Origin: Prevotellaceae bacterium
Lineage (GTDB): Bacteria; Bacteroidota; Bacteroidia; Bacteroidales; Bacteroidaceae
NCBI GenBank assembly: GCA_022763905.1
Contig: JALERS010000035.1
Span: forward strand, 1-46,930
Length of the DNA: 46,930 nucleotides
Reading direction: 5' to 3'
Position 1 is the stretch's first letter. Each line of letters starts with the position of its first letter. The notes beneath the pieces were generated by a model, which saw only the letters and a list, made by a program, of their open reading frames with translations, had not been told where the DNA came from and made no database searches. Of this stretch, positions 9,283 through 20,092 are shown one piece after another. The translations under genes were made by a program, and so were the position numbers.

Positions 9283-10293
9283 TTAATTGTTCAAATACCG
9301 ACGAAGGAAATCAATGGTTTCCTTGATTACTCCGTCCTCTTGCTGGCGGCTGATAGTGGGGAAAACATGATCTTGTCCTTTCAATACATGCAGATTCACA
9401 TCCATGCCCATCTTAATCATTTTTTTAGCAAGAAGCTTGGATTGGGAGATAGGAACCAGTTTATCCTTTGTCCCATGAAAGATAAGAGTGGGCACAGCAC
9501 CCTGGACATATTCACATGGAGAATACCTTCGGCATTTCTTTTTTCTTTTACTTGGATGAGCCGCACTTTCACCTGTAAAAGCCCACAACAGTGTATTACG
9601 ATACTCCAATGTCTTGGAAGAGACCAACAACGAAGCCATACCTACCAAAGGCTTGGTCAAACCCGCCTTCAATAAAGAGGACAATTTTGTCGGGCCATAA
9701 AAATCCACCACACATTCTACACGAGTATCATAATGACAAACAGAAGTATCACCAACTGCCATACTATCGGGAGCATAAGCCGTCATCAAAGCAAGATGAG
9801 CTCCTGCTGATGTTCCCATTAATGCCATCCTTCGAGTATCTATACCATAATGCTCTCCGTACTTTTTTATCCATTTCACCGCATCCTTGCAATCGGCAAG
9901 TGGTGCTGGATAGTTTACACTTTTATCCTTGGAAACCAATCTGTAGTCAAGACTAACCACAATAAATCCTGCCTCCAACAAAGTCTTGAGATAGGTTCCG
10001 GAAAAAATTTCTGTTATCTCTTTTCTGTTGCCGTGCATCCATGAACCACCATGAATAAAAATCACTGCAGGACAAAGAGAACTATCCTTACGCAAGCCTG
10101 GTTGATAGATATCCATTTTAAGCATTCCTTGGGGAGTCATTTTATAGCCTATACCCTTTTTCATACCCCCATTGGAAGGAATGATTTCTGAAAGAGGCAA
10201 CTTTTCGGCATATATTGCCTGCCCTATCAGAAAGAGGAAGAATGGTATATAGAATCTCAAATTTATTTTCATATGCCACAAAACAGACAACAA
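9283..10293 (-). CDS. Alpha/beta hydrolase (BD-FAE/esterase-like)
   Basis: Signal peptide, HGGSWMHGN oxyanion motif, MGTSAGAHLAL nucleophile elbow, C-terminal GQDHVF. Confidence 0.9.
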   Translation of the reverse strand: MLSVLWHMKINLRFYIPFFLFLIGQAIYAEKLPLSEIIPSNGGMKKGIGYKMTPQGMLKMDIYQPGLRKDSSLCPAVIFIHGGSWMHGNRKEITEIFSGTYLKTLLEAGFIVVSLDYRLVSKDKSVNYPAPLADCKDAVKWIKKYGEHYGIDTRRMALMGTSAGAHLALMTAYAPDSMAVGDTSVCHYDTRVECVVDFYGPTKLSSLLKAGLTKPLVGMASLLVSSKTLEYRNTLLWAFTGESAAHPSKRKKKCRRYSPCEYVQGAVPTLIFHGTKDKLVPISQSKLLAKKMIKMGMDVNLHVLKGQDHVFPTISRQQEDGVIKETIDFLRRYLNN

Positions 10294-10295
10294 CC

Positions 10296-12524
10296 TTATT
10301 TCTCTTCTTTCAACTTTTCTATCAATTCAAAATCCAATTGTCTACGTTCCAGGTTGGCAGAAACCACTCTTACCTTTACTTTGTCGCCAATGGAATAGAG
10401 TCCATGCTTTCTACGTCCCCTCAGACAATAGTTTTGCTCATCAAATTCATAATAATCATCCTGAAGACTATGCAAAGGCACCATTCCCTCGCAAAGGTTT
10501 TCTTCTACCTCCACATACAAACCAAACTCATTCATACCTGATATCTTGCCAACAAAGGTCTCCCCAAGATGATCACTCATAAATTCCACTTGCTTGTATT
10601 TGATAGAGGCACGTTCTGCCTGAGCAGCCAATAGTTCCTGTTGGCTACAATATTCACACAATTCTTCCAGCTGTTTCTGATTGACAGTCCTACCTCCATT
10701 ATCATATCGTTCCAATAGGCGGTGAACCAAATCATCCGGATAACGGCGGATAGGAGAGGTGAAATGCGTATAATGACGGAACATCAATCCATAATGTCCT
10801 ATGTTATGCGTACTGTAACGGGCTTTCTGCATGGACCGGAGTGCCACATCTTCCACTACTTCTCGCTCTTTATGGTTTCTGACTTCATTAAGTAGTTTAT
10901 TGAAACTTTTATTGACCTCTTCCTTCGACCCTTCCGTTTTGAGATGATAACCAAACTTCAAGACGAAAGAACGAAGTTTTTCGAGTTTCTCTTCATCAGG
11001 GACATCATGGATTCTGTATACAAAAGCCTTGGACTTAGAACCTTTAGGCTGAATACCTATTTTTTCAGCAATTGCCTTATTGGCAAGAAGCATAAACTCT
11101 TCTACCAGTTTATTGGCATCCTTGGCAATTTTGACATATGTTCCAGTAGGATGTCCTTTATCATCCAGCATAAAACGCACTTCCGGCCTGTCAAAAGACA
11201 CAGCTCCCATTGCAAAACGTTTTGCCCTTAATTTCTTTGCCAATCTATTCAGGGTAATCAGTTCTTCAGCAAAGTCTCCTATAGGTGTACCATCAGAAGA
11301 CGTTACCCTTTGAGGATGTTCACCTGGAGTCACAAGGTCTTCAGCAGAAGCTTCTCCATTCTGCTCCAAGATAGTCTGTACCTCTTCGTACGTAAAACGT
11401 CTATCACTATGAATAACAGTCCTTGCTTCATGAAACTTCAATATGTCAGCATTTTCATCCATTACAAAAATGGCACTGAAACCCAATTTATCTTCATTGG
11501 GACGTAAAGAGCACAGATAATTACACAGCCGTTCAGGCAACATGGGAATTGTTCTGTCTACCAGATATACTGACGTGCTTCTTTTTCTAGCTTCCTTATC
11601 AATCACACTGCCCTCTTTGACGTAATGGGTAACATCAGCAATATGGACACCGATTTCCCAAAGTCCTTTACCCAAAGTCCGAATGGATAACGCATCATCA
11701 AAGTCCTTAGCATCCACTGGGTCTATTGTGAACGTAGTTACTGTGCGGAAGTCTTCACGTTTGGCAATTTCTTCTTCTGTAATGTCTTCTGATAGTTCTT
11801 CAGCAGCTTTTTCTGCTTGTTGAGGATAGGAATAGGGAAGTCCGTATTCAGCCAATATGGCATGCATCTCCGTATTGTTATCTCCTGACGGACCTAAGAT
11901 GTCTATCACTTGTCCTTCAGGATTTTTCATATCTTCTTCCCATTCGGTAATCTTTACCACAGCCTTGTCTCCCGATTTGCCTCCCTTCAACTTTCGCTTG
12001 GGTATGAATATATCTGCTGCCAATGTACGGTCGGATGTCAGAAGAAAAGCAAAATCCTTATTGACTTTCAATGTTCCGACAAAAGTTTTTTCAGTCCTGC
12101 TGATTATTTCAATCACTTCTGCCTCCCTGGTATGATTACGTCTACGAGCCAATAGTGTAGCCTTTACTCTGTCACCATCCAACGCATGATGAGAATTACG
12201 TTCCATCACCAAGATGGTTTTCTCCTCACCGTCCGGCATAAACGCATTTCGTCCATTACGTTTCCTAAAGAAAGTACCCGTCATAACTTGATTACGGGTG
12301 GTAAGGTGATAAGTATGCTTTTTTCCAAGACTGATATAATCATCTGCCATAAGGTCAGCCAGAATATCAGTACACATCATTTTTGAAGGATGTGTCTTGA
12401 GGCCCAAAATCCTTGCCAAGTCATTCAGACCATATTCTTCACTGGGATTATTCTGAAACAAATCCAATAATGCTTTCGCAAGTTGCCGTTTCGACTTACG
12501 ACTTGATTTCTTCGATTTTTCCAT
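10296..12524 (-). CDS. rnr: Ribonuclease R (RNB domain plus S1)
   Basis: DPVDAKDFDDALSI catalytic motif, HFTSPIRRYPDDLVHR, C-terminal S1 domain (GKISGMNEFGLYVEVEENLCEG). Confidence 0.96.
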   Translation of the reverse strand: MEKSKKSSRKSKRQLAKALLDLFQNNPSEEYGLNDLARILGLKTHPSKMMCTDILADLMADDYISLGKKHTYHLTTRNQVMTGTFFRKRNGRNAFMPDGEEKTILVMERNSHHALDGDRVKATLLARRRNHTREAEVIEIISRTEKTFVGTLKVNKDFAFLLTSDRTLAADIFIPKRKLKGGKSGDKAVVKITEWEEDMKNPEGQVIDILGPSGDNNTEMHAILAEYGLPYSYPQQAEKAAEELSEDITEEEIAKREDFRTVTTFTIDPVDAKDFDDALSIRTLGKGLWEIGVHIADVTHYVKEGSVIDKEARKRSTSVYLVDRTIPMLPERLCNYLCSLRPNEDKLGFSAIFVMDENADILKFHEARTVIHSDRRFTYEEVQTILEQNGEASAEDLVTPGEHPQRVTSSDGTPIGDFAEELITLNRLAKKLRAKRFAMGAVSFDRPEVRFMLDDKGHPTGTYVKIAKDANKLVEEFMLLANKAIAEKIGIQPKGSKSKAFVYRIHDVPDEEKLEKLRSFVLKFGYHLKTEGSKEEVNKSFNKLLNEVRNHKEREVVEDVALRSMQKARYSTHNIGHYGLMFRHYTHFTSPIRRYPDDLVHRLLERYDNGGRTVNQKQLEELCEYCSQQELLAAQAERASIKYKQVEFMSDHLGETFVGKISGMNEFGLYVEVEENLCEGMVPLHSLQDDYYEFDEQNYCLRGRRKHGLYSIGDKVKVRVVSANLERRQLDFELIEKLKEEK

Positions 12525-12536
12525 GGCAATAAAGTT

Positions 12537-13772
12537 TTAGTTTTTTATCAGCATCTTATTGCTCAAATATCTTACTGGATACCAAGAAGCAATAAATGAT
12601 ATTAATATCACTGTTGTCGCAATGATTAATATATCCATAGGGTTCACACTGACAGGATATGCATCTACGATAAATGTCCCACTTTGCTGTCCCAGTCTCA
12701 GCCAACCATATTCCGACTGGCAATAACAGAGCAACAAACCAATACAAATGCCAATGAATGCACCCGCTATTGATATCAGTCTTCCTTCGACAATGAAGAT
12801 TTTCCGTATTGACGATTCATCTATTCCCAAATCATGAAGAATAACAATATCCCTTCGTTTGTCAATGATTAACATAGAAAGAGAGGCAATTATATTGAAG
12901 CAAGCCACAAATAGGATAAATGTAAGAAACACATATCCCATCAGCTTTTCCACCTTCATGATGTTGAAAATCTCCTGTTGTTGTTCAAAACGGTCCTTGA
13001 CTAAAAACTTCTGACCGACTAACGACTGGATTTCCTGTTTGGCCTCTGCTATATCTGTTCCTTGTTTGAGTCTGATGGCCAACGAAGAAATTTCTCCAGG
13101 TTTTTCAAACATCTTTTGGGCAAACGCAAGAGGACACAATACATATTCACTATCATACTGCTTTTGACTGACATTAAAGACACTACCCGAAGAATACAAA
13201 ACATCTTGATTGAAATTTTGTGTAGGATCCATCATATTGATAGTCTCTCCTTGTCGTGGAGTGTATATTTCCAAAGGTGAAGCAAAATCGGTTGTCATAT
13301 TGAGTGACAATGCCACCCTTATTCCCGGAACTGCATAATTCATCAAATCTGCATGCAGTACAAAATCACCATTCCCATAAAGTATTCTCTTTACGTCTGT
13401 ACAGGCGCCGAAGTTGTCATCAACCCCTTTCAAAACTATCATGGCCTGCCGTCCTTCGTATCTTGCCAATGCCCTATTCTGAAGAGATCCACTCGTAGCT
13501 TCCACCCATTTACATGTCTGAATATTTCTGATAGACGGATTTGTCATTGAGAAAGTCCTTCCTTCTGATGCCACCACTTCCAGTTCTGGATCAAAGGCAG
13601 TAAAAAGAGAGGCTACCAATTCACGAAAGCCATTGAATACGGACAATACACAGACAAGAGCGGTAGTAGCCAAAGCGATACCGACGACAGATATCATAGA
13701 AATGATATTAATCGCACTATGACTCTTCTTAGAGAAAAGATACCTGCGTGCAATAAAGAACGGAACGTTCAC
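12537..13772 (-). CDS. ABC transporter permease, FtsX/LolC-LolE-like
   Basis: N-terminal IARRYLFSKKSHSAINIISMISVVGIALAT, large periplasmic domain, three C-terminal TM helices. Confidence 0.9.
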   Translation of the reverse strand: MNVPFFIARRYLFSKKSHSAINIISMISVVGIALATTALVCVLSVFNGFRELVASLFTAFDPELEVVASEGRTFSMTNPSIRNIQTCKWVEATSGSLQNRALARYEGRQAMIVLKGVDDNFGACTDVKRILYGNGDFVLHADLMNYAVPGIRVALSLNMTTDFASPLEIYTPRQGETINMMDPTQNFNQDVLYSSGSVFNVSQKQYDSEYVLCPLAFAQKMFEKPGEISSLAIRLKQGTDIAEAKQEIQSLVGQKFLVKDRFEQQQEIFNIMKVEKLMGYVFLTFILFVACFNIIASLSMLIIDKRRDIVILHDLGIDESSIRKIFIVEGRLISIAGAFIGICIGLLLCYCQSEYGWLRLGQQSGTFIVDAYPVSVNPMDILIIATTVILISFIASWYPVRYLSNKMLIKN

Positions 13773-13780
13773 AGAGAGGA

Positions 13781-14116
13781 TTATTTTTTCAGCAACTCAT
13801 CAATATGTTCCATGTAATCCAACGTATCATCCTTGAAGAATCTCAGTTCTGGAACAATTCTCAACTGATATCTCAAGCGTTGGCCTAACTCGTATCTTAT
13901 CGTCTTGACATTTTCAGTCAAGTTCTTAATGGTCTCCTCACTTTTCTCTGAAGGGAAAACGCTGATGTATGCCGTACAATAACTCAAATCTGGAGATATC
14001 CGGCACTCGCTCACAGAAACCATCATACCATGGGTTTTTCGGGTTTCATTCAAGAACAGATTACTCAATTCTTTCTGAATAAGCCGTTCAATCTTGTTCT
14101 GTCGTGTTTTTTCCAT
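13781..14116 (-). CDS. rbfA: 30S ribosome-binding factor RbfA
   Basis: 111 aa; QNKIERLIQKELSNLF...ISPDLSYCTAYISVFP...LRYQLRIVPELRFFKDDTLDYMEHIDELL. Confidence 0.95.
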   Translation of the reverse strand: MEKTRQNKIERLIQKELSNLFLNETRKTHGMMVSVSECRISPDLSYCTAYISVFPSEKSEETIKNLTENVKTIRYELGQRLRYQLRIVPELRFFKDDTLDYMEHIDELLKK

Positions 14117-14175
14117 AATTGATTATTCTTTAGTAAGGACAATAGTACTATCTATGAGACGCACCTTGTGGTCTA

Positions 14176-16239
14176 TCATTGCACCTGTGCACCAGGCTTG
14201 ACTTCAGAACTGGGTGTAATAACCGACAGAGAGCCGTCATAATTCAATGCAGATAAAATCATACCGCAACTTTCTTCTCCCATCATCTTTCGGGGCTCAA
14301 AGTTAGCAACAAATACCACCTGCTTGCCAATTAGTTCGGAAGGTTCATAATAGGAAGCTATACCACTGAGGATAGTCCTGTCAGTTCCACTTCCGTCATC
14401 TATACAGAATTTCAGAAGTTTCTTGCTTTTCTTCACCTTCTCACAAGCCTTTACCCTGCCTACTCTTATGTCCAGTTTTTCAAAAACATCAAACGGCACA
14501 TTCTCCTTAAAGGGTTCTGCTTGATAGGATTCAGCTTTGTTGGCTAGTGCAATTTCTTCAAGACGTTTCAACTGACCATCAATAACATCATCGTCAATTT
14601 TTTCAAACAGCAGTCCTGGTTCTGCGAGTTGATGACCTGCAGTCAATATCTCAGTACTTCCCAATTGCTCCCAATCGCATCCTTCGAGATTGAGCATCTT
14701 ACGGAGTCTACTGGAACTGAATGGAAGGAACGGTTCAAAAGCTATAGACAGATTGGCAGTCAACTGCAAAGCCACATAAAGAATTGTTTCTACCCTTTTG
14801 GGGTCAGTTTTCCACACCTTCCATGGTTCACATTCAGTAATATATCTGTTTCCTATACGAGCCAGATTCATCGCTTCTTTTTGCGCTTCTCTGAATTTGA
14901 AGTTGTCCAGCAGTTCTTCTACCTTACCTTTTACATCCTTGAATTCCGCTATTGTATGTTGATCGGTATCGGTCATTTCACCGCAAGCAGGAACCTTTCC
15001 GTTCCAGTACTTCTTCGTCAGCTGAAGTGCCCTATTGACAAAGTTGCCATAAATGGCAACCAGTTCCGAATTGTTTCTCTCTTGAAAGTCTTTCCAAGTA
15101 AAGTTATTGTCTTTGGTTTCTGGAGCATTAGCTGTCAGGACATAGCGCAACACATCCTGTTTGCCCGGGAAGTCTTTCAGATATTCATGCAGCCAAATGG
15201 CCCAATTGCGAGATGTAGAGATTTTATCATTCTCCAAGTTAAGGAATTCATTGGCTGGCACATTGTCTGGCATTATATACCCCCCATGAGCCTTCATCAT
15301 GACTGGGAATATCAAGCAATGAAACACAATATTGTCCTTTCCTATAAAATGAACCAACCGAGTATCTCCGTCTTGCCACCATTTCTGCCAAGGCCCCCAT
15401 TTCTCAGGTTGCGAATCACATAATTCCTTGGTATTTGAGATGTATCCGATAGGCGCATCAAACCACACATAGAGAACCTTTCCTTCCGCTCCTTTTACAG
15501 GAACAGGTATTCCCCAGTCAAGGTCACGTGTCATTGCCCTTGGTTGAAGATCCATATCCAACCAACTTTTACATTGACCATATACATTGGAACGCCATTC
15601 TTTATGGTTGTCCAAAATCCATCCCTTCAACCATTCCTGGTATTTGTCTAAGGGTAGATACCAGTTTTTTGTGGCTTTCTTTTCCAATCCATGACTTGGG
15701 TTATTTTTGTTGGACGGATTAATCAGTTCATCTGGCGACAATGTTGCTCCACACTTTTCACACTGGTCTCCATAAGCACCTTCTGCTCCGCATCGGGGAC
15801 ATGTTCCTACTATGTATCTGTCAGAAAGGAATTCTCCTGTTACCTTATCACAAAATTGCTCTTCCGTCTTTTCCAATAGTTCACCTTTGTCATACAATGT
15901 ACGAAAGAAATCAGATGCAAATTTATGATGGATATCCGATGTCGTACGACTATATATATCAAACGAAATTCCAAACTCTTCAAAAGATTCTTTTATCAGT
16001 TTATGATAACGGTCCACTACATCTTGAACAGTAATGCCTTCCTTTCGGGCTCGGATGGTAACAGGTACACCATGTTCATCAGAGCCTCCAATAAAAATCA
16101 CTTCTTGCTTTTTAAGCCTAAGATAACGGACATATATATCTGCTGGAACATAAACACCTGCCAGGTGTCCGATATGAACACCTCCATTAGCATAAGGAAG
16201 TGCAGCTGTTACTGTTGTACGCTTGAAATTTTTATTCAT
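14176..16239 (-). CDS. metG: Methionyl-tRNA synthetase with C-terminal tRNA-binding domain (start placed at ATG 16239; the ORF-track start at 16266 is TTG)
   Basis: [15 protein letters not shown] (HIGH), zinc-knuckle [19 protein letters not shown]-terminal [20 protein letters not shown] (KMSKS-like). Confidence 0.96.
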   Translation of the reverse strand: MNKNFKRTTVTAALPYANGGVHIGHLAGVYVPADIYVRYLRLKKQEVIFIGGSDEHGVPVTIRARKEGITVQDVVDRYHKLIKESFEEFGISFDIYSRTTSDIHHKFASDFFRTLYDKGELLEKTEEQFCDKVTGEFLSDRYIVGTCPRCGAEGAYGDQCEKCGATLSPDELINPSNKNNPSHGLEKKATKNWYLPLDKYQEWLKGWILDNHKEWRSNVYGQCKSWLDMDLQPRAMTRDLDWGIPVPVKGAEGKVLYVWFDAPIGYISNTKELCDSQPEKWGPWQKWWQDGDTRLVHFIGKDNIVFHCLIFPVMMKAHGGYIMPDNVPANEFLNLENDKISTSRNWAIWLHEYLKDFPGKQDVLRYVLTANAPETKDNNFTWKDFQERNNSELVAIYGNFVNRALQLTKKYWNGKVPACGEMTDTDQHTIAEFKDVKGKVEELLDNFKFREAQKEAMNLARIGNRYITECEPWKVWKTDPKRVETILYVALQLTANLSIAFEPFLPFSSSRLRKMLNLEGCDWEQLGSTEILTAGHQLAEPGLLFEKIDDDVIDGQLKRLEEIALANKAESYQAEPFKENVPFDVFEKLDIRVGRVKACEKVKKSKKLLKFCIDDGSGTDRTILSGIASYYEPSELIGKQVVFVANFEPRKMMGEESCGMILSALNYDGSLSVITPSSEVKPGAQVQ

Positions 16240-16263
16240 GTATTTTATTCTTATATTTGAGTT

Positions 16264-16271
16264 CAAATTTA
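16264..16271 (-). promoter_or_regulatory. Candidate -7 box TAAATTTG upstream of metG
   Basis: Matches TAnnTTTG on the minus strand. It overlaps the TTG used as start in the ORF track, arguing for the downstream ATG as start. Confidence 0.35.
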
Positions 16272-16358
16272 CGGCTTTTCAGCAAGCCTCCCAAGTATTT
16301 CCTCTAAAATTCTGTTTTTCATTACCGGTAAATCCTTATATCCTGTTATGATAAAAAA

Positions 16359-17180
16359 TCAATCCTTGCACATCCGTTGACGTATTTTCATGGCTTGAAC
16401 AGGATAATCAGACGCCATATTGTCAACTCCTGCCTTTATCATCTCCTCTACATCTTCAGGTTTATTCAGTCCTCGCGCCGTAACAGTCATTCCCAACTCA
16501 TGAGCACGAGGTATCCAATTCGGATGTTTTCTGAAGACATCTGCCTTATAATTCAACGAACTGATGCCCAAAGCATGCAGTTCATCAGGAGTCTTATCAC
16601 CTCCCAAATAATATACTTTTGCTTCAGCATCCATCTTAGCCAAAGCCGCACATGCTGGCAAGGAGAATGACATATATTCTGCCATCCCTTTCAGTCCAGC
16701 ATCATTCACTGCCTTCATTCCTGCCAGAGCTGCTTCTATAGTCCGCTCCCGAGTGGCATGTCGTTTCACTTCTACAAACAAATGGGTATATCGTGATTTC
16801 TTCAGAATCTTGAGAAAATCTCTCAAAGTCGGCAACTTCTCCCCATTCTCAAGTTTCATATTCTTAATATTCCTGTATCTGGCGTGCTGTATCTCTATCC
16901 CTTCCCTTTTCCCGTCATGATTGACTATTATCTGATTGTCGGCCGTCAACCATATATCCATCTCTGAGCCTTCTGCTCCCAAACAGATAGCATTCTTCAA
17001 AGATGCTCTGGAATTAGGGCAGGCACCTGGAAATCTGTAAAACCCTCTATGACATACTATTCTTGGCAACTTGACAGTAAACTGCTGGTTCCATATACTG
17101 AGAGAATCGGCTTCTTCAGCAGAAAGCATTTCCCAGCATGACAAGACAGATAGAAGCAACAAGACAAATCTGCGTAACAT
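16359..17180 (-). CDS. Glycerophosphodiester phosphodiesterase family protein, secreted
   Basis: Signal peptide, VCHRGFYR..CPNSRASLKNAI, GSEMDIWLTADNQIIVNHD, LFVEVK. Confidence 0.93.
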   Translation of the reverse strand: MLRRFVLLLLSVLSCWEMLSAEEADSLSIWNQQFTVKLPRIVCHRGFYRFPGACPNSRASLKNAICLGAEGSEMDIWLTADNQIIVNHDGKREGIEIQHARYRNIKNMKLENGEKLPTLRDFLKILKKSRYTHLFVEVKRHATRERTIEAALAGMKAVNDAGLKGMAEYMSFSLPACAALAKMDAEAKVYYLGGDKTPDELHALGISSLNYKADVFRKHPNWIPRAHELGMTVTARGLNKPEDVEEMIKAGVDNMASDYPVQAMKIRQRMCKD

Positions 17181-17184
17181 ATTC

Positions 17185-17964
17185 TCATTTTTTAAAAATT
17201 GCCCTTACTAAAAAAAACAGATGATTCCATATTGTCTTTATATAGCCATAGTGGTAGCACATGATAAAAAACCTTTCTTTCAAAGATTTCCTATGGTTTT
17301 GGGTTGTCATTCCTCCATCCAAATAGTCTGCAACCACACAATGGGTATTGACTATCTGAAGCGACTGCTGCTCTGCCTCTTTCAATAATCTGATACACCA
17401 ATCAAAATCTGCAGAAAATCTATATTTATCTTTGCGATACAAACAATGGGAAGCAAGACTCATGTTGGCAAAAAATGCCTGATGGCAAACAAGCATTCCT
17501 TGGGAAAAACTTTTCCAGGTCAATCGTTCTGGTGGTTCCAGTCTCCGATGTCTCAGAAATCTCCCCTGACTATCTACAATATCTGTATCTCCATACATCA
17601 CAGCAGGCATTCTCTGGATGTCTTCTCCTGATGCTGCCACCTTGGAAAGTGTGGTAGCTTCATGAAATCTATCACCCGCATTGAGGAAGAGGATAAAATC
17701 TCCTTGTGCCTGCTGAAGTGCTTTGTTCATAGCATCATACAACCCGCTGTCGGGTTCCGACACAATGTTTATCTTATGTCCTTTGGCGCTGTGCCCATTA
17801 TTCCTTTTATAATCTTCCAGCAAAGACATTGTGTTGTCTTTAGACGCCCCATCAATAATCAGATGTTCTACATACGGATAATCCTGTTCCAATACGCTTT
17901 GTAGCGTGGGAGGAAGTTCATTTCCGGCATTATATGTACACGTTGCTATAGTAAAGGTAATCAT
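17185..17964 (-). CDS. Glycosyltransferase family 2
   Basis: FTIATCTYNAGNELPPTLQSVLEQDYPYVEHLIIDGASKDNT; SEPDSGLYDAMNKAL typical of GT2. Confidence 0.94.
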   Translation of the reverse strand: MITFTIATCTYNAGNELPPTLQSVLEQDYPYVEHLIIDGASKDNTMSLLEDYKRNNGHSAKGHKINIVSEPDSGLYDAMNKALQQAQGDFILFLNAGDRFHEATTLSKVAASGEDIQRMPAVMYGDTDIVDSQGRFLRHRRLEPPERLTWKSFSQGMLVCHQAFFANMSLASHCLYRKDKYRFSADFDWCIRLLKEAEQQSLQIVNTHCVVADYLDGGMTTQNHRKSLKERFFIMCYHYGYIKTIWNHLFFLVRAIFKK

Positions 17965-19208
17965 GGATTAGACAATTGATTATACAAGTCAATATATTGC
18001 TTGGAGACAATTTCTTCCGAATATCTCTTCAGGACACTTTCTCGAAGAATTGCAGGTTCAGCGGGATGATGTATTCCCCACAAGATGCCCGCTGCCAAAT
18101 CTTCCACCGACCTTTGTTCCGCCAAATAGCCATTCAGCTTGTGTTGGATAATATCCATCTGACCGCTTCCTGTAAAGGTGACAGGGATACACCCACATGC
18201 CTGTGCTTCAATAACAGTCTGTCCGAATGTCTCATACATTGAAGGAATGACAGCTACATCCGAAGCTGAATAAAGACAGGACAACTCTTCTACCTCCATA
18301 AAACCAAAATGGGTATATTCTACAGGTATCTCCTCCAAAACTGCTGCATCCTTGATACCTCCAAATAAAGCAACATGCAATTGATCTCGTTTCACCTCCC
18401 CCTGTTCAATCAGCAGGCGTATGGCCCTGTTCATATATACTAGTCCTTTACGGGGATCCTCTATCTTGACAGCTCCAAATACCAGGATGATTTTATCGGA
18501 GGGCAAATGCAATTTCATGCGCGAAGATTTGGAGTCTCTTATGGAGAACTGGTGCAGAGGCAATACATTGGGAATAACGCTGATGGGCTGATGGCATAAC
18601 AATTGACTATCCTTAGCCTGTTGGGCCAACCAGGAACTGACAGCAACAAAATGAACAGAATATTTGTCAAACAATTTTCTCTTCTGTTCAAAAGTACGCC
18701 AAGATATATCCTGGAACGTCGGACGTAATAGCTGGGGACATTCATCACAACAGGAACGATACCTTGTACAATCACCTGCATAATGGCATATTCCCGTAAA
18801 AGGCCACATGTCATGCAATGTCCACACTACAGGTTTGTCACTCTGCAGAATTTTTTCAAGCACCCGAAGGGAGACGAATCCTTGATTGATCCAATGCAGA
18901 TGAACAATATCTGCTTCTTTGAATGTCGGATGACCCGTAATATCCACGCCTGTAGATGCAGTGTCTACTGCAAACAGGTTTTTCCGAGAGTATCCATTGG
19001 ATTTAAATATTTCCCAACGTTCTTTCAGAAATGCTGACTGACACCGTATCTTTCCCACTGGGCGTATCACGTCTGGTCCAGCTTCCTGACCTCTACTGAC
19101 CATCATCGCAGTTTGCACTCCATTACTCTGGAGTGCTTTCATCAGGCGGGAAGCTGCAATGGCAGCACCACCTCTCTGTGCTGTTGTATTCAGAAGCAAT
19201 ACCCGCAT
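17961..19208 (-). CDS. Glycosyltransferase, GT4-like (GT-B fold)
   Basis: LLLNTTAQRGGAAIAASRL, HLHWINQGFVS, WTLHDMWPFTGICHY, C-terminal PSMYETFGQTVIEAQACGCIPVTF; 4-nt ATGA overlap with the next GT2. Confidence 0.94.
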   Translation of the reverse strand: MRVLLLNTTAQRGGAAIAASRLMKALQSNGVQTAMMVSRGQEAGPDVIRPVGKIRCQSAFLKERWEIFKSNGYSRKNLFAVDTASTGVDITGHPTFKEADIVHLHWINQGFVSLRVLEKILQSDKPVVWTLHDMWPFTGICHYAGDCTRYRSCCDECPQLLRPTFQDISWRTFEQKRKLFDKYSVHFVAVSSWLAQQAKDSQLLCHQPISVIPNVLPLHQFSIRDSKSSRMKLHLPSDKIILVFGAVKIEDPRKGLVYMNRAIRLLIEQGEVKRDQLHVALFGGIKDAAVLEEIPVEYTHFGFMEVEELSCLYSASDVAVIPSMYETFGQTVIEAQACGCIPVTFTGSGQMDIIQHKLNGYLAEQRSVEDLAAGILWGIHHPAEPAILRESVLKRYSEEIVSKQYIDLYNQLSNP

Positions 19209-19214
19209 CTGATA

Positions 19215-20084
19215 TCACTTAACATATTTACTGAAAAACTGCCATATCTCTTCTCCCGTGTCAAGATCCTTATCAAACCAGCTATGAGGCCCATTAACTA
19301 CCTTGTATAACCACACATCACATCCAGTCGGACCTCCAGAATATCTGTATTTTTCTATGGTACGATTACTTTCTGGTTGAAGGCTGGCAACAGTTTCTTG
19401 AGAAATGGTTTCGCACTTGTTTCTTGCCACCCAATATCCTATACCAATAGGAGTAGGCATGTAGGCTCCCCATCCTCCTTTGTTCTCCAAGTCTCCATCC
19501 CATTCTGATGTATGGTCGGCTGTACCATGAATCTCAAAAATGGGCACAGGAAAAGGAGCATCCATGGTCCTATATATCCATTCCATAGTGAGACCTGACA
19601 CGGAAGCAAATGCCTTGAATACCCGTTGGCCACTATATGCCAACAGGTAACACATCTCGCCTCCGTTGGACATTCCGGTAAAAAAGGTGTTCACCTTGCT
19701 CAGATGATATTTTTTTTGCACATAAAGAGCCATCTTGCACATGGATTTCACATCATCCACATCCCATCCTTGCTGAGACGGATAGCCTACATTCCAGGAA
19801 TGCTTGTTTTTACCCGGGTCTTTCAGACCTATAGGAACACACAATGCAAACTTGTATTTATCCGCCGCCTTATCCATCCATGTCTTTGTTTTACCCGAAT
19901 TACCATATCCATGGGCAACAAATACCAGAGGAGCATCCTTGGGAGTATTCTCCGGAATAATCAGAGAAAAATGCCGCATATATCCCTGTATCTGAATAGA
20001 GTCACGTATCAGTTGCCTGGCAATGGCTTTCCATGAAGTCCCAAAGGAAATGACCAACAAGCAAAAAAGTATTATCCTTCTCAT
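19215..20084 (-). CDS. Secreted esterase, PHB depolymerase/feruloyl esterase (LpqC)-like
   Basis: Signal peptide; PLVFVAHGYGNSG; FFTGMSNGGEMCYLLA nucleophile elbow; FEIHGTADHTSEWDG; NGPHSW. Confidence 0.87.
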   Translation of the reverse strand: MRRIILFCLLVISFGTSWKAIARQLIRDSIQIQGYMRHFSLIIPENTPKDAPLVFVAHGYGNSGKTKTWMDKAADKYKFALCVPIGLKDPGKNKHSWNVGYPSQQGWDVDDVKSMCKMALYVQKKYHLSKVNTFFTGMSNGGEMCYLLAYSGQRVFKAFASVSGLTMEWIYRTMDAPFPVPIFEIHGTADHTSEWDGDLENKGGWGAYMPTPIGIGYWVARNKCETISQETVASLQPESNRTIEKYRYSGGPTGCDVWLYKVVNGPHSWFDKDLDTGEEIWQFFSKYVK

Positions 20085-20092
20085 ATATTATC

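Noticed and set aside
14629-15423. 264-aa plus-strand ORF opposite metG
   Set aside because: Antisense to conserved metG; no domain motifs.
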